From Limosilactobacillus portuensis (GTDB lineage Bacteria > Bacillota > Bacilli > Lactobacillales > Lactobacillaceae): a stretch of DNA of 63,529 bases. The stretch is taken from contig NZ_JABUXQ010000012.1 in assembly GCF_014838735.1 (NCBI RefSeq), forward strand, positions 1-63,529, given 5' to 3'. The notes under the pieces were generated by a model. It did not search any database and was not told the DNA's origin. It saw only the letters and a program-made list of their open reading frames with translations. Of this stretch, positions 9,679 through 18,123 are shown piece by piece; within the stretch, counting starts at the first letter, position 1, and every line of letters begins with the position of its first letter. The position numbers and the translations under genes were made by a program.

Positions 9679-9727
9679 AAAGGAAGCTCTTGGCATCCGG
9701 TTAATCCGAATACGATGAGCTTCCTTT
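9679..9727. terminator. Bidirectional terminator between prsA and the hit operon
   Basis: AAAGGAAGCTC (9679-9689) pairs perfectly with GAGCTTCCTTT (9717-9727). It has T-rich ends on both sides and lies between convergent genes. Confidence 0.8.
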
Positions 9728-9728
9728 G

Positions 9729-9998
9729 CTATTCTTTTAGTTTATCAGTAATTTGCTGAATCTTTTCAAGGTGGGGCTGACTCTCAAATTGCCACTGCTT
9801 ATGAAGACGGTCAACCTCATCAGCGTACTTTTCAAGCCCTTTAGCAGCATCTTTTAATTTTTTGGTACTTGTGGATAGTTGTTTAAGTGAGCGGAGAAGA
9901 AACTTAATATTCGTTAAGTCTTCTTGAAAATGATTAGTTATTGGTGTTATCAAATTGTCGCTTAATTGATTCTTGAATTTCTTTGTATTTAGCGTCAT
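9729..9998 (-). CDS. Small coiled-coil protein of unknown function downstream of hit
   Basis: An 89-residue, hydrophilic, strongly helical protein beginning MTLNTKKFKNQLSD, with heptad-like Leu/Ile spacing and no cysteine or membrane segment. I do not recognise a named family. The ATG at 9998 follows AGGTG by six bases on the minus strand. A GTG nine bases upstream is a less likely start. The start lies inside hit, so the two genes overlap by about 65 bases in different frames, and the pair is probably cotranscribed. A TTG at 9953 would shorten the overlap but has no ribosome site. Confidence 0.65.
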   Translation of the reverse strand: MTLNTKKFKNQLSDNLITPITNHFQEDLTNIKFLLRSLKQLSTSTKKLKDAAKGLEKYADEVDRLHKQWQFESQPHLEKIQQITDKLKE

Positions 9999-10371
9999 TG
10001 TATTCACCTGAATTATCCTTAAAAATCATCTTAAAATCGTCTTGATTGGAGTAACGAGGAATTAAGTGAATGTGTGAGTGGAAAACAGATTGGTAGGCAA
10101 CTTTACCGTTATTATTCAAGACATTTAGGCCCTTAATTTTCGGGTTTGATGCCTTAACTGCTCGTGCAATTTTCGGCAGGCGAGAGAATACAGCAGCAGC
10201 TAATTCTTCGTCATATGCGAAGAGATCTGGGACATGCTTCTTGGGAATGACCAAGGTATGCCCAGGTGTTCCTTGAGAAATATCAAGGAACGCTTTTACT
10301 ACGTCATCTTCGTATACCGTATAACTAGGGATTTCACCCTTTACTATTTTACAGAAAATACAGTCATCCAT
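9934..10371 (-). CDS. hit: HIT family protein (Hit/HinT-like nucleotide hydrolase)
   Basis: A 145-residue histidine-triad protein. The signature HSHIHLIPR (His98, His100, His102) is intact, and CIFC (Cys4, Cys7) may bind zinc as in many bacterial HinT proteins. The family hydrolyses adenosine phosphoramidates or dinucleotides; the physiological substrate is not evident. The ATG at 10371 follows AAAGGAGCG. The gene is divergent from ecsA, a placement also found in Bacillus. Confidence 0.95.
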   Translation of the reverse strand: MDDCIFCKIVKGEIPSYTVYEDDVVKAFLDISQGTPGHTLVIPKKHVPDLFAYDEELAAAVFSRLPKIARAVKASNPKIKGLNVLNNNGKVAYQSVFHSHIHLIPRYSNQDDFKMIFKDNSGEYNDAKYKEIQESIKRQFDNTNN

Positions 10372-10437
10372 TGGTGATCGCTCCTTTGAAAAAATTTATT
10401 GTTATTATAAGTATACCAAAAGTGTTCTGAAAAAGAG

Positions 10438-10464
10438 CTGTCAATAAGTGACCTATGATATAAT
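10438..10464 (+). promoter_or_regulatory. Putative ecsAB promoter
   Basis: CTGTCA (10438-10443) and a consensus TATAAT (10459-10464) are separated by 15 bases, 36 bases before the ecsA start. Confidence 0.5.
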
Positions 10465-10499
10465 CAACGCTAGATAAGTCAATAAAAAGAGGGAAAATA

Positions 10500-11237
10500 A
10501 TGGCACTTGAAATAAAAAATTTGATTGGGGGATATTCCCGAATCCCGGTATTAAAAGGAATTAGTTTTCAGGTTAAGTCTGGCGAGTTGGTCGGTTTAAT
10601 TGGCCTTAATGGTGCCGGTAAATCAACGACAATTAATCATGTCATTGGATTACTAAGACCATTTTCAGGCGAAATTGCCTTAAACGGGGTTAATATTCAA
10701 CGGGATCCCGTCGACTATAAAAAACAAATTGCCTATGTCCCAGAAACGCCAATCTTGTACGATGAACTAACTCTTCGGGAGCATATTGAGCTAACGATTA
10801 AGGCATACTCTTTGAATAGCGAAGAGGCATGGACGCGGGCTCGGAAATTATTAAAAACATTCCGGTTGGATAATAAGCTTGACTGGTTCCCAGCAAATTT
10901 TTCAAAAGGGATGAAGCAAAAAGTTATGATTTGCTGTGCCCTAATGACTAATGCTAAATTATTAATTGTCGATGAGCCTTTCTATGGCCTTGATCCATTA
11001 GCGGTTCATGATTTATTGGAATTGATTGAAGAACGGAAGAAGGCCGGCACTGCAGTTTTGATGTCAACCCACGTTCTCGATACTGCCCAACGCTACTGTG
11101 ATCGTTTTGTCCTATTAGCTAACGGTAAGGTTCGCGCTCGGGGAACATTAGACGAATTACGGCAAAAAGCGGATAAGCCTGATGAATCACTTGATGATAT
11201 TTATCTCAGCCTAGCAAGGGATGATCAAAATGAATAA
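10500..11237 (+). CDS. ecsA: ABC transporter ATP-binding protein EcsA
   Basis: A 245-residue ABC ATPase. Walker A is GLNGAGKST (35-43), the degenerate signature is FSKGMKQK (about 134-141) and Walker B is LLIVDEPFYGLDP (about 154-166). It pairs with the membrane subunit encoded next, whose start overlaps its stop (ATGAATAA). In Bacillus and Staphylococcus, Ecs affects protein secretion, proteolysis and competence; its cargo is not settled. Confidence 0.94.
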   Translation: MALEIKNLIGGYSRIPVLKGISFQVKSGELVGLIGLNGAGKSTTINHVIGLLRPFSGEIALNGVNIQRDPVDYKKQIAYVPETPILYDELTLREHIELTIKAYSLNSEEAWTRARKLLKTFRLDNKLDWFPANFSKGMKQKVMICCALMTNAKLLIVDEPFYGLDPLAVHDLLELIEERKKAGTAVLMSTHVLDTAQRYCDRFVLLANGKVRARGTLDELRQKADKPDESLDDIYLSLARDDQNE

Positions 11238-12432
11238 TTTATTTAGTCAACGTCGGCAAAGGCATTTTATGGAGTTACTAAAGTATTGGCGGTTGGTATT
11301 TAATGATCACTTTGTCATTGCTTTATTCTTCCTCTTTGGTGCACTGGCCTATGGTTATTCCCAGTGGTTGCCACAATTAAATGATCATCTCTGGTGGTCG
11401 CGGTGGTTGTTAGTTCTTTGGTTTGTGTTAATTACTCAAGTTGGGCGGCTAGCAACACTGCTTAAACGCCCTGATCCTATCTTTCTTCTTCCCCAGGTAA
11501 GATCCATTAGTCGTTATCTAAAACAAGCAACTATTTATAGTATGATTTTGGGCGTGCTCATGGTGCTTACCCTCTCGGTAATTGCACTACCGTTTGCTTT
11601 AACGACAGAACGCTTAACAACGTTTGACATTAGTCTAATCTTAATCACCGCGTTGATTACTAAGGTGACGTGGCTTTGGACGGCCAGAAAAGCGATCAGT
11701 ATTCGCTGGGGAGCACAACGTAGTAGAACGATTGCTGAATATTGGATAAACCCATTAATCGTTTGGCTAGTGACGTGGTTTGTGGGACCTATTTGGGGCC
11801 TGCTAGTATCGGCAATCTTGTTAGTTGCAATGACTACTTATTACAGAAACGTTGCGATTGATTGGCGACTGGCCGTTCGCGCAGAACAAGATCGGATGTT
11901 TAGTATTTACCGGTTCTTTAACCTCTTTACTGATGTTCCAAGTGTTCAGGGAAGTGTTAAACGACGGAAATGGGCAACTGGTTTAATTAAATTGCTAGAA
12001 AATGATAATCATGCTTGGGCATACTTATATGCGCATGGTTTTGTGCGAAATACTGAGGTAAGTGGGTTAGTAACGCGGTTAACGATTGTTGGGATGCTAG
12101 TTGTCTTCTTTATCCCGGTCAATTGGCTGAATACCGTTATTGCTCTGCTATTTATCTATCTTGTTGCTACCCAGCTAATGCCATTTTACGAGCAGTACCA
12201 GAATAATGTTTTTACTCATATTTATCCGATTGACCATGAAGTTCGGGTTAAGGACTTTCAGCGGTTATTGAATAGGGTAATTATCATTGAAATGCTACTA
12301 ATAGTGATCGCAAGTATTGGTAGAGATCTTAACTGGCAACGGTTAGGGTTGAACTTGGTTTTAGGGATTGCAGAAAGTTATCTTTTAACTAAATTTTATT
12401 TTCAACGTCGAATTAAAAAAATGACAAAGTGA
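11230..12432 (+). CDS. ecsB: ABC transporter permease EcsB
   Basis: About 400 residues with many hydrophobic helices (for instance around 23-42, 52-70, 95-120, 130-150, 170-200, 280-315 and 355-375) and basic loops, as in EcsB. The ATG at 11230 overlaps the ecsA stop by 8 bases, and AAGGG at 11216-11220 is well spaced for it. A second ATG nine bases earlier is too close to that site. It forms the membrane part of the Ecs complex. Confidence 0.92.
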   Translation: MNNLFSQRRQRHFMELLKYWRLVFNDHFVIALFFLFGALAYGYSQWLPQLNDHLWWSRWLLVLWFVLITQVGRLATLLKRPDPIFLLPQVRSISRYLKQATIYSMILGVLMVLTLSVIALPFALTTERLTTFDISLILITALITKVTWLWTARKAISIRWGAQRSRTIAEYWINPLIVWLVTWFVGPIWGLLVSAILLVAMTTYYRNVAIDWRLAVRAEQDRMFSIYRFFNLFTDVPSVQGSVKRRKWATGLIKLLENDNHAWAYLYAHGFVRNTEVSGLVTRLTIVGMLVVFFIPVNWLNTVIALLFIYLVATQLMPFYEQYQNNVFTHIYPIDHEVRVKDFQRLLNRVIIIEMLLIVIASIGRDLNWQRLGLNLVLGIAESYLLTKFYFQRRIKKMTK

Positions 12433-12440
12433 GGAATATT

Positions 12441-13097
12441 ATGCGTGTAAAACATAAGAAGTGGGCGGACCCATTAATGGCGGAACACCCTGAGTTATTG
12501 GTTGACGATGCAGCAAAGTTTAAGGGAAAGTGGCAATCGCGCTTTTCGAAGAAACAGCCTCTTCATCTTGAAGTGGGAATGGGGAAAGGGCAATTTATTA
12601 TTGGAATGGCAAAAGCACATCCGGAGATAAACTTTATTGGTTTGGAAATTCAGCGGACTGTTGCCGCAATTGCTTTAAAAAAGGCCCTTCCTGAAAACTT
12701 ACCTAACCTGCAGTTGATTTGTGGTGAAGGTGAGGAGTTAACTGAATATTTTGAACCTGGTGAAGTTGAGAAACTTTACCTGAATTTCTCAGATCCATGG
12801 CCGAAGAAACGACATGCAAAACGGCGATTAACTTATCATACTTTTTTGAGTGAGTATCAACTCATTTTGCAGTCACAAGGACAAGTTGAACTGAAAACTG
12901 ATAATATGGGATTCTTTGAATTTTCCGTTGTTAGTATGAATAATTTTGGAATGAAGTTTGCTGGGCTTTGGCTTGATCTTCATAATAGTGATGAGAATGA
13001 GCATAATGTTGAAACTGAATATGAGCATAAGTTTGCTTCAAAGGGCCAGCCAATTTATAAGCTAACCGCAACAATGCCGAAAAAGGATAGCCTATAG
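12441..13097 (+). CDS. trmB: tRNA (guanine-N7)-methyltransferase TrmB
   Basis: SAM-dependent enzyme that makes m7G46 in tRNA. It has 218 residues from the ATG at 12441 (behind GAGG). It has the SAM-binding [10 protein letters not shown] motif near residue 50 and the family-specific [10 protein letters not shown] segment near 118-127, which contains catalytic and tRNA-contact residues. It follows ecsB closely and probably shares its transcript. Confidence 0.96.
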   Translation: MRVKHKKWADPLMAEHPELLVDDAAKFKGKWQSRFSKKQPLHLEVGMGKGQFIIGMAKAHPEINFIGLEIQRTVAAIALKKALPENLPNLQLICGEGEELTEYFEPGEVEKLYLNFSDPWPKKRHAKRRLTYHTFLSEYQLILQSQGQVELKTDNMGFFEFSVVSMNNFGMKFAGLWLDLHNSDENEHNVETEYEHKFASKGQPIYKLTATMPKKDSL

Positions 13098-13107
13098 GGA
13101 TGATTAA

Positions 13108-13497
13108 ATGAAATTAATTATTACAGATAGCGCCAATAAATGGTTTCAGGATAATTATGGCCTCAAATCTGGGGATGGAGTCAGAATTTACGGCAAAACC
13201 GTTCAACCACGGGATGTTCATCATGGTCCTTGGCAAGGATTTGCTCCAGAAAATGATTTATCAAATGCAACGATAGTCGAGAAAAAAGATGGAATTAACT
13301 ATCATATTAATTTTAACGATAGCTGGTTCTTTTCGGGACTAGTAACGTTAATCAACTATCAGAATAATGATCAGTATCCAGCCTTCTTCTTTCAACGAGA
13401 AGAAAATGGGCAAACAGTAACTGCAGATAATTTTATTGGCGAAAATGTTGACGCTACTACCGGAGCTTCAAGTAAATTTGAAGATTACTGGGAATGA
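13108..13497 (+). CDS. HesB-like protein (YneR type), paralogue 1
   Basis: A 129-residue cytosolic protein starting MKLIITDSANKWFQDN. It matches the HesB/IscA-like fold family of YneR-type Firmicute proteins. There is no cysteine at all, so the Fe-S-binding CxnCxC ligands of IscA are missing and an Fe-S scaffold role is unlikely as written. A paralogue lies at 50027-50425. Both share the NYHI, FKGL/FSGL and C-terminal DA(T/S)TGAS features. The gene lies 10 bases after trmB and is followed by a terminator. Confidence 0.8.
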   Translation: MKLIITDSANKWFQDNYGLKSGDGVRIYGKTVQPRDVHHGPWQGFAPENDLSNATIVEKKDGINYHINFNDSWFFSGLVTLINYQNNDQYPAFFFQREENGQTVTADNFIGENVDATTGASSKFEDYWE

Positions 13498-13507
13498 TAA
13501 AGAGTAT

Positions 13508-13562
13508 AAATATAGGGTCCCAACGCTCGGTAATGCCGAACTCTGGAACCCTATATTTTTCT
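13508..13562 (+). terminator. Terminator after the first HesB-like gene
   Basis: ATATAGGGT pairs with ACCCTATAT around an inner CGGTAATGCCG hairpin, followed by TTTTTCTATT. Confidence 0.8.
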
Positions 13563-13577
13563 ATTCTAAAGTAGTTT

Positions 13578-13925
13578 TTAGTTATTTAATGATCGCTCAA
13601 CCCGCTTCAATGAAAGAAGACTCCCTGTTTTTGCGTCAGCAATAAATTGATAATCAACTGGCTGGTCATCTTCTAAACGGGTAACACCGCCTTCGTAGGC
13701 TTCAGTTTTAACTGCGAAACGTTGATAGGGGATCCGGTGTTGGTTAATCCAACTACCAGTAACCTCTCCTTCGCGTTTGAAATCGTCGCGAATCATTTTG
13801 AGAATTTGGTCAGCTGAAATTCGTCGTTGACCAAACAACTTTCCAGCAAGGAACCCAACTACCCCAGATGCACCGAGTGTCACTGGTAATAACCAAGGAT
13901 TGAGTGAATTATTAGAATCATTCAT
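13578..13925 (-). CDS. Small membrane-anchored protein with a PepSY-like C-terminus
   Basis: A 115-residue protein. One membrane helix near 11-30 (including LGASGVVGFLAGKLFG) is followed by a soluble domain. The C-terminal YQFIADAKTGSLLSLKRV resembles the end of PepSY/YpmB-type domains. I do not know its function; PepSY-like domains are often linked to inhibition of peptidases or to wall-associated systems. It faces the HesB-like gene across a terminator and is divergent from the thioredoxin-like gene. Confidence 0.7.
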   Translation of the reverse strand: MNDSNNSLNPWLLPVTLGASGVVGFLAGKLFGQRRISADQILKMIRDDFKREGEVTGSWINQHRIPYQRFAVKTEAYEGGVTRLEDDQPVDYQFIADAKTGSLLSLKRVERSLNN

Positions 13926-14065
13926 TTGATTAATTGCTTCCTTTGTCAGTTAGTATCAAAATTAATAATGTTAATTTTAACATTAACGGATAGAAAAAGC
14001 TAATTAAGAGCTAATGTGATAGCATAATGATATAATTACTTCAAATTTATCATGGAGGTAAGAAA

Positions 14066-14386
14066 ATGGAAAAATTACCGCAAATGCAAGAGGATCAACT
14101 ATTAGAAAAGATTAGTAAAGGAAAATACGTATTGTTCTTTGATGCTGGGTGGTGTCCCGATTGTCACTTTATTAAGCCAGCAATGCCAGAAATTGAACAA
14201 GATTTTCCAGAATACACCTTCATTGAGGTAGATCGCGATGAAAACATTGACCTTGCTGCTGAATTAAATATTTTTGGTATTCCAAGCTTTGTTGTTTACA
14301 GTGATGGCAAAGAAATTGGTCGCTTTGTAAACAAAGATCGAAAAACTAAGCAACAAGTAGAAGATTTTTTAAATGATTTGAAGTAA
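14066..14386 (+). CDS. Thioredoxin family protein (YtpP-like)
   Basis: A 106-residue thioredoxin fold protein with the active-site motif WCPDC (Cys30, Cys33) and cis-proline in GIPSF (Pro73). The Pro-Asp between the cysteines differs from the classical CGPC, so redox potential and partners may differ from TrxA. No signal peptide is present, so it is cytosolic. Position ahead of ytpR matches ytpP-ytpQ-ytpR in Bacillus, with ytpQ missing. The ATG at 14066 follows GGAGG. Confidence 0.9.
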   Translation: MEKLPQMQEDQLLEKISKGKYVLFFDAGWCPDCHFIKPAMPEIEQDFPEYTFIEVDRDENIDLAAELNIFGIPSFVVYSDGKEIGRFVNKDRKTKQQVEDFLNDLK

Positions 14387-14405
14387 AATGGTAAACGGTA
14401 AAAAG

Positions 14406-14455
14406 AATGAAGGGGTCGGCGTATTGTTAATCACGATTCCCTTCATTGTTATTTT
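14406..14455 (+). terminator. Terminator or attenuator between ytpP-like gene and ytpR
   Basis: AATGAAGGG (14406-14414) pairs perfectly with CCCTTCATT (14439-14447), followed by GTTATTTT. The loop is long (24 bases) and ytpR starts 20 bases later, so read-through is likely. Confidence 0.6.
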
Positions 14456-14475
14456 GATGGAGAAAGGAAAATCTG

Positions 14476-15126
14476 ATGTTAATTTCTAGTTATAACCCTC
14501 AAGAGATGGGTGATGTTTTAGTTGTTATTACTGGTCCAGATACAACTGACCAAACTGTAAGCTCCAAGAAAAACGTTACACAAATTACTGCTGCTAAAGA
14601 TGGACGCCTCCTTGGTTACAACTTCTTTAATGCCAGTGAAATTTTGCCGGAGTTAAAGGCCGAACGGGGACAAGTATTCTTAAGTGATGAGCAAGTTGCT
14701 AAATTGAATAAGGCTTTGAAAGAAGCTGGCTTTACTGACGAATTAATTGCTGATCATACTCCTAAATTCGTTGTCGGTTATGTTGAAAAAATTGAAGATC
14801 ATCCTAAGTCAGATCACCTTAAAGTTACGCAAACACGAGTAGAAGATGGCAAGACAGTTCAAATTGTGTGTGGCTCTCCAAATGTTAAGGAACATATTAA
14901 AGTAGTTGCAGCGCGTCCTGGTGCAATGATGCCGAGCGGTAAGATTATCTGGCCTGGTGAATTGATGGGAGTTGAAAGTGAAGGAATGCTATGTGGCTTC
15001 CGTGAACTTCGCTTGAAAAATGCTCCTGACAAGAAGGGACTATGGATCATCCCTGACGATTGGCAAGAAACTGGCGAGGCGGTTGACTTTGAACGGGCCA
15101 ATACTTACTTCCCTGCCGAAAACTAA
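14476..15126 (+). CDS. ytpR: YtpR family tRNA-binding protein
   Basis: A 216-residue protein whose C-terminal half (about 95-200) is an OB-fold tRNA-binding domain like the N-terminus of PheT and the C-terminus of MetRS. It contains HPKSDHLKV, IVCGSPNV and ESEGMLCG. The N-terminal half is the YtpR-specific DUF4479-type region. It is a free-standing tRNA-binding protein with no known enzymatic role. The window also holds pheT, which carries the same domain. The ATG at 14476 follows GGAGAAAGGA. Confidence 0.92.
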   Translation: MLISSYNPQEMGDVLVVITGPDTTDQTVSSKKNVTQITAAKDGRLLGYNFFNASEILPELKAERGQVFLSDEQVAKLNKALKEAGFTDELIADHTPKFVVGYVEKIEDHPKSDHLKVTQTRVEDGKTVQIVCGSPNVKEHIKVVAARPGAMMPSGKIIWPGELMGVESEGMLCGFRELRLKNAPDKKGLWIIPDDWQETGEAVDFERANTYFPAEN

Positions 15127-15166
15127 ACTGTTAATTTAACGATTGTTTGTGAAAGGAACCAGACTA

Positions 15167-16474
15167 ATGGATAAGAAAACTTATTATTTTATTGGGATTA
15201 AAGGAACAGGGATGGCATCACTTGCGCGAATTCTTCACGACAAGGGAAATGAAGTCTTGGGATCAGACATTGAAAAGGAAACCTTTACGCAAGAACCATT
15301 ACTAAAAAATGGGATTAAGATCTTGCCATTTGATCCTGCTAACTTAAAGCCAGGAATGATTGTTATTCAGGGAAATGCCTTTGGTGATGATCATCCAGAA
15401 GTAAAGAAGGCCCACGAACTTGGACTAACAGTCATGAGTTACCCTGAAGCAGTTGAGCATGAAGTGACTAGTCATACTAGTATCGGGATCGCCGGAGCGC
15501 ACGGTAAGACTAGTACGACTGCCCTCCTAGCTCATGTTCTTGATGGCGTTGAACCTACTAGCTACTTGATTGGTGATGGTGTTGGTAAGGGAAATGCCAA
15601 GGACCGCTTCTTTGTATTTGAGGCAGATGAGTACCGTGATCACTTCTTAGCATATCACCCAGACTATGCTATTATGACAAACATTGATTTTGATCACCCT
15701 GACTTTTTTAAGGATATTGATGATGTTCGCAGTTCCTTTGAAACATACGGAAAGCAAGTTAAGAAGGCGATCTTTGCTTGGGGTGATGATGATAATCTGC
15801 GGAAACTCGATGTTGATGTTCCTGTATACTACTATGGAACAAATGAAAAGGACGATTTCCGTGCAGAAAATATCCAACGAACACCAGCTGGTTCGACCTA
15901 TGATGCCTACTTTAAGGACCAAAAGTTAGGAACATTTACCATTCATCTTTATGGTGAGCACAGTGTTCTTAACAGCTTAGCGGTAATTGCCGTTGCTTAC
16001 ATGGAACATGTTGATATGGCAGATATTAAACGTGAGTTGGCAAACTTTACTGGAGTTAAGCGGCGATTTAGCGAGACCGATATTGCCGATGAAACACTGA
16101 TTGATGATTATGCTCACCACCCAAGCGAAATTAAGGCAACCATTGATGCGGCTCGGCAAAAGTACCCGGATCGTCAAGTGATCGCCGTTTTCCAACCACA
16201 TACTTATTCGCGATTAGCAGCTTATATTGATGGCTTTGCAGAATCATTAAGGAAAGCAGATAAGGTTTTTGTTACGCCAATCTTTGGTTCTATTCGTGAA
16301 CAAGCTGGTCATGTTTCAAGTGAAGATCTTGAAGCAAAGATTCCTGACAGTGAAGGGATTGATATGGATACGATGACGAAGCTTCTCCACTATCATGATG
16401 CTGTGGTTGTCTTCATGGGTGCTGGGGATATTGAAAAATATGAAGATAAGTACAAAGAACTATTGAATAAATAG
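15167..16474 (+). CDS. murC: UDP-N-acetylmuramate--L-alanine ligase
   Basis: First Mur ligase of the peptidoglycan stem peptide; it adds L-Ala to UDP-MurNAc at the cost of ATP. It has about 435 residues from the ATG at 15167, behind GAAAGGAA. The nucleotide-sugar-binding GIKGTGMAS occurs near 8-16, the ATP loop GAHGKTSTT near 110, EADEYRDHF near 157 and the C-terminal [13 protein letters not shown], all typical of MurC. An in-frame start at 15143 gives a non-family extension and has no better ribosome site. Confidence 0.96.
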   Translation: MDKKTYYFIGIKGTGMASLARILHDKGNEVLGSDIEKETFTQEPLLKNGIKILPFDPANLKPGMIVIQGNAFGDDHPEVKKAHELGLTVMSYPEAVEHEVTSHTSIGIAGAHGKTSTTALLAHVLDGVEPTSYLIGDGVGKGNAKDRFFVFEADEYRDHFLAYHPDYAIMTNIDFDHPDFFKDIDDVRSSFETYGKQVKKAIFAWGDDDNLRKLDVDVPVYYYGTNEKDDFRAENIQRTPAGSTYDAYFKDQKLGTFTIHLYGEHSVLNSLAVIAVAYMEHVDMADIKRELANFTGVKRRFSETDIADETLIDDYAHHPSEIKATIDAARQKYPDRQVIAVFQPHTYSRLAAYIDGFAESLRKADKVFVTPIFGSIREQAGHVSSEDLEAKIPDSEGIDMDTMTKLLHYHDAVVVFMGAGDIEKYEDKYKELLNK

Positions 16475-16554
16475 TTGGCAGGTTGAAGACTGCTATTAGA
16501 TTTGTTATTATTTTGGAAAGGTCAGAGAAAGTCAAATTAAAAGGAATGATATAA

Positions 16555-17268
16555 ATGAATAACTTTTCTGAACAACCGGAACGTCGGGTTGTTACCGATT
16601 CTGCAGGACTAAATCGGTTTTTGACTCGGATGTACGGTAACATGGTGGTTGCGATTTTAGTTTCTGCATTCTCTGCTTATTTAACGATGAATACATTTCG
16701 TCGTGAAGTTTTCGGTTACTTTGGTGCCCATCCAGCAATGATCTGGCTTGTCTTACTATTGCCAATTGCCTTATCAATGGGGATTAGTTTTAGTGCTACC
16801 AGAAATCCTGTTGGCGCCTTTTTAATGTTAATGCTGATATCAATCATTTATGGAGTTGAGTTTGCATTGATTGCTGGTGTTTATACTGGCGCAAGTATTG
16901 CTTCAGCTTTTGTTTCATCATCAGTGATCTTTATTGTAATGGCGATTTACGGGACCGTAACCAAACGGGACCTAACTAAGTTTGGATCACATGCAATGGC
17001 AGCATTAATTGCTTTGATTATTGCCTACATTATTAATATGTTCCTGCAAAGTCCAGCGATTGCTTACATTTTCTCTTTCATCGCAGTAATTATTTTTACT
17101 GTGCTGACTGGCTGGGATGCACAGAAAATGAAGCAGATTTATGTTAATTATGGTGATCAAGTTTCAGTAACTGGATTAGCGGTTTTGGGTGCACTTCAAT
17201 TGTACTTAGACTTTGTTAACCTCTTTATTTCACTCCTTCAAATTTTTGGGATGAGTGAGCGAAACTAA
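16555..17268 (+). CDS. Bax inhibitor-1/YccA family membrane protein
   Basis: A 237-residue protein with about seven hydrophobic helices and the family C-terminal pattern GWDAQKMKQIY...LGALQLYLDFVNLFISLLQIFG. Members include YetJ/BsYetJ, a pH-sensitive calcium leak channel in structural studies; the Asp pair used there appears conserved at the C-terminal end. The physiological role in lactobacilli is not known. The ATG at 16555 follows a weak AAAGGAATG. Followed by a convergent terminator. Confidence 0.9.
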   Translation: MNNFSEQPERRVVTDSAGLNRFLTRMYGNMVVAILVSAFSAYLTMNTFRREVFGYFGAHPAMIWLVLLLPIALSMGISFSATRNPVGAFLMLMLISIIYGVEFALIAGVYTGASIASAFVSSSVIFIVMAIYGTVTKRDLTKFGSHAMAALIALIIAYIINMFLQSPAIAYIFSFIAVIIFTVLTGWDAQKMKQIYVNYGDQVSVTGLAVLGALQLYLDFVNLFISLLQIFGMSERN

Positions 17269-17271
17269 TTA

Positions 17272-17321
17272 AAAAGAAGAAGGTGAGAAAAATGTTTAGT
17301 TTTTCTCACCTTCTTCTTTTT
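17272..17321. terminator. Strong bidirectional terminator
   Basis: Arms of 21 bases (starting AAAAGAAGAAGGTGAG and its complement) form a near-perfect hairpin with A and T tracts on the two sides. It separates two convergent genes. Confidence 0.9.
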
Positions 17322-17332
17322 CAATGGCTATT

Positions 17333-18001
17333 TTAATTAGGTTCATGGACTTTTTGATAATAATAAAATATATCAGTTAAGAAGATAATGGCAACTGCAA
17401 CCCAAATCGTTTTCATCCGGAAGAAGGGCTGAATGATTGCTGATGAAATTGCGCCAAGGGTAAATGCTAAAACGACGATGAAGTAGTTAATAGCGATTTT
17501 TAAATCTTGTTGGCGATGGTGGTAGAGATATTCTGTGCCAAAAACCACTGACTTTTTAATGTTACCTGTAGTAAAAACACTGCTGTAACCGAGCCCCTCA
17601 ATCTTACTGAAGGCAGTATTTAGTAACGCAAGGCCAAAGGAAACCAGACCAACTGAGAGATATGTAGGGAAGTCCTCAGGCATAGAACCCACGAATCCGC
17701 CAATAATTAGGATTGGGAAAAGACAAAAAATTCGCCAGTATTTGATATTTGCTTGAAAGGTAATGGCAACGATGATACCGATAATGTAGAGGATAATTGC
17801 ACCACACCGGTCGATAATTCCAATAACATTATGATTAACCAACGCTGCAGCAAGAAAAACGATGTTCCCAGTTTGTGCTGCAGCAAGCGTATGACCACAT
17901 TGAATATAGGTAAATGCATCAAGAAAGCCACCACAAAAAGTCATGATGATGGCAAACAGACGTGCCTCTTCAACGTGATGAGTATTAAGTAATTTGTTCA
18001 A
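17333..18001 (-). CDS. YoaK/DUF1275 family membrane protein
   Basis: A 222-residue integral membrane protein with about six helices. The N-terminal part (GGFLDAFTYIQCGHTLAAAQTGNIVFL) and the later SSVFTTGNIKK carry the two TGN-type repeats of the DUF1275 family. Its function is unknown and no substrate is established. It stands alone on the minus strand between the Bax-inhibitor-like gene and polA. The ATG at 18001 follows AGAAGGGA. Confidence 0.88.
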   Translation of the reverse strand: MNKLLNTHHVEEARLFAIIMTFCGGFLDAFTYIQCGHTLAAAQTGNIVFLAAALVNHNVIGIIDRCGAIILYIIGIIVAITFQANIKYWRIFCLFPILIIGGFVGSMPEDFPTYLSVGLVSFGLALLNTAFSKIEGLGYSSVFTTGNIKKSVVFGTEYLYHHRQQDLKIAINYFIVVLAFTLGAISSAIIQPFFRMKTIWVAVAIIFLTDIFYYYQKVHEPN

Positions 18002-18123
18002 AAGATCCCTTCTTTAATAAATGATAAAACCTTAACGATCTCATTAAATTCGTGAACAGGAAACTAACGGAGCCTTTCAATCTTTGGTACAATTATTAAG
18101 AATAAGAGAAGGAGCGGTATTAA

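Noticed and set aside
13436-13645. 69-residue plus-strand frame after the first HesB-like gene
   Set aside because: It overlaps the end of that gene out of frame and runs through a strong terminator; no ribosome site and no family-like composition.
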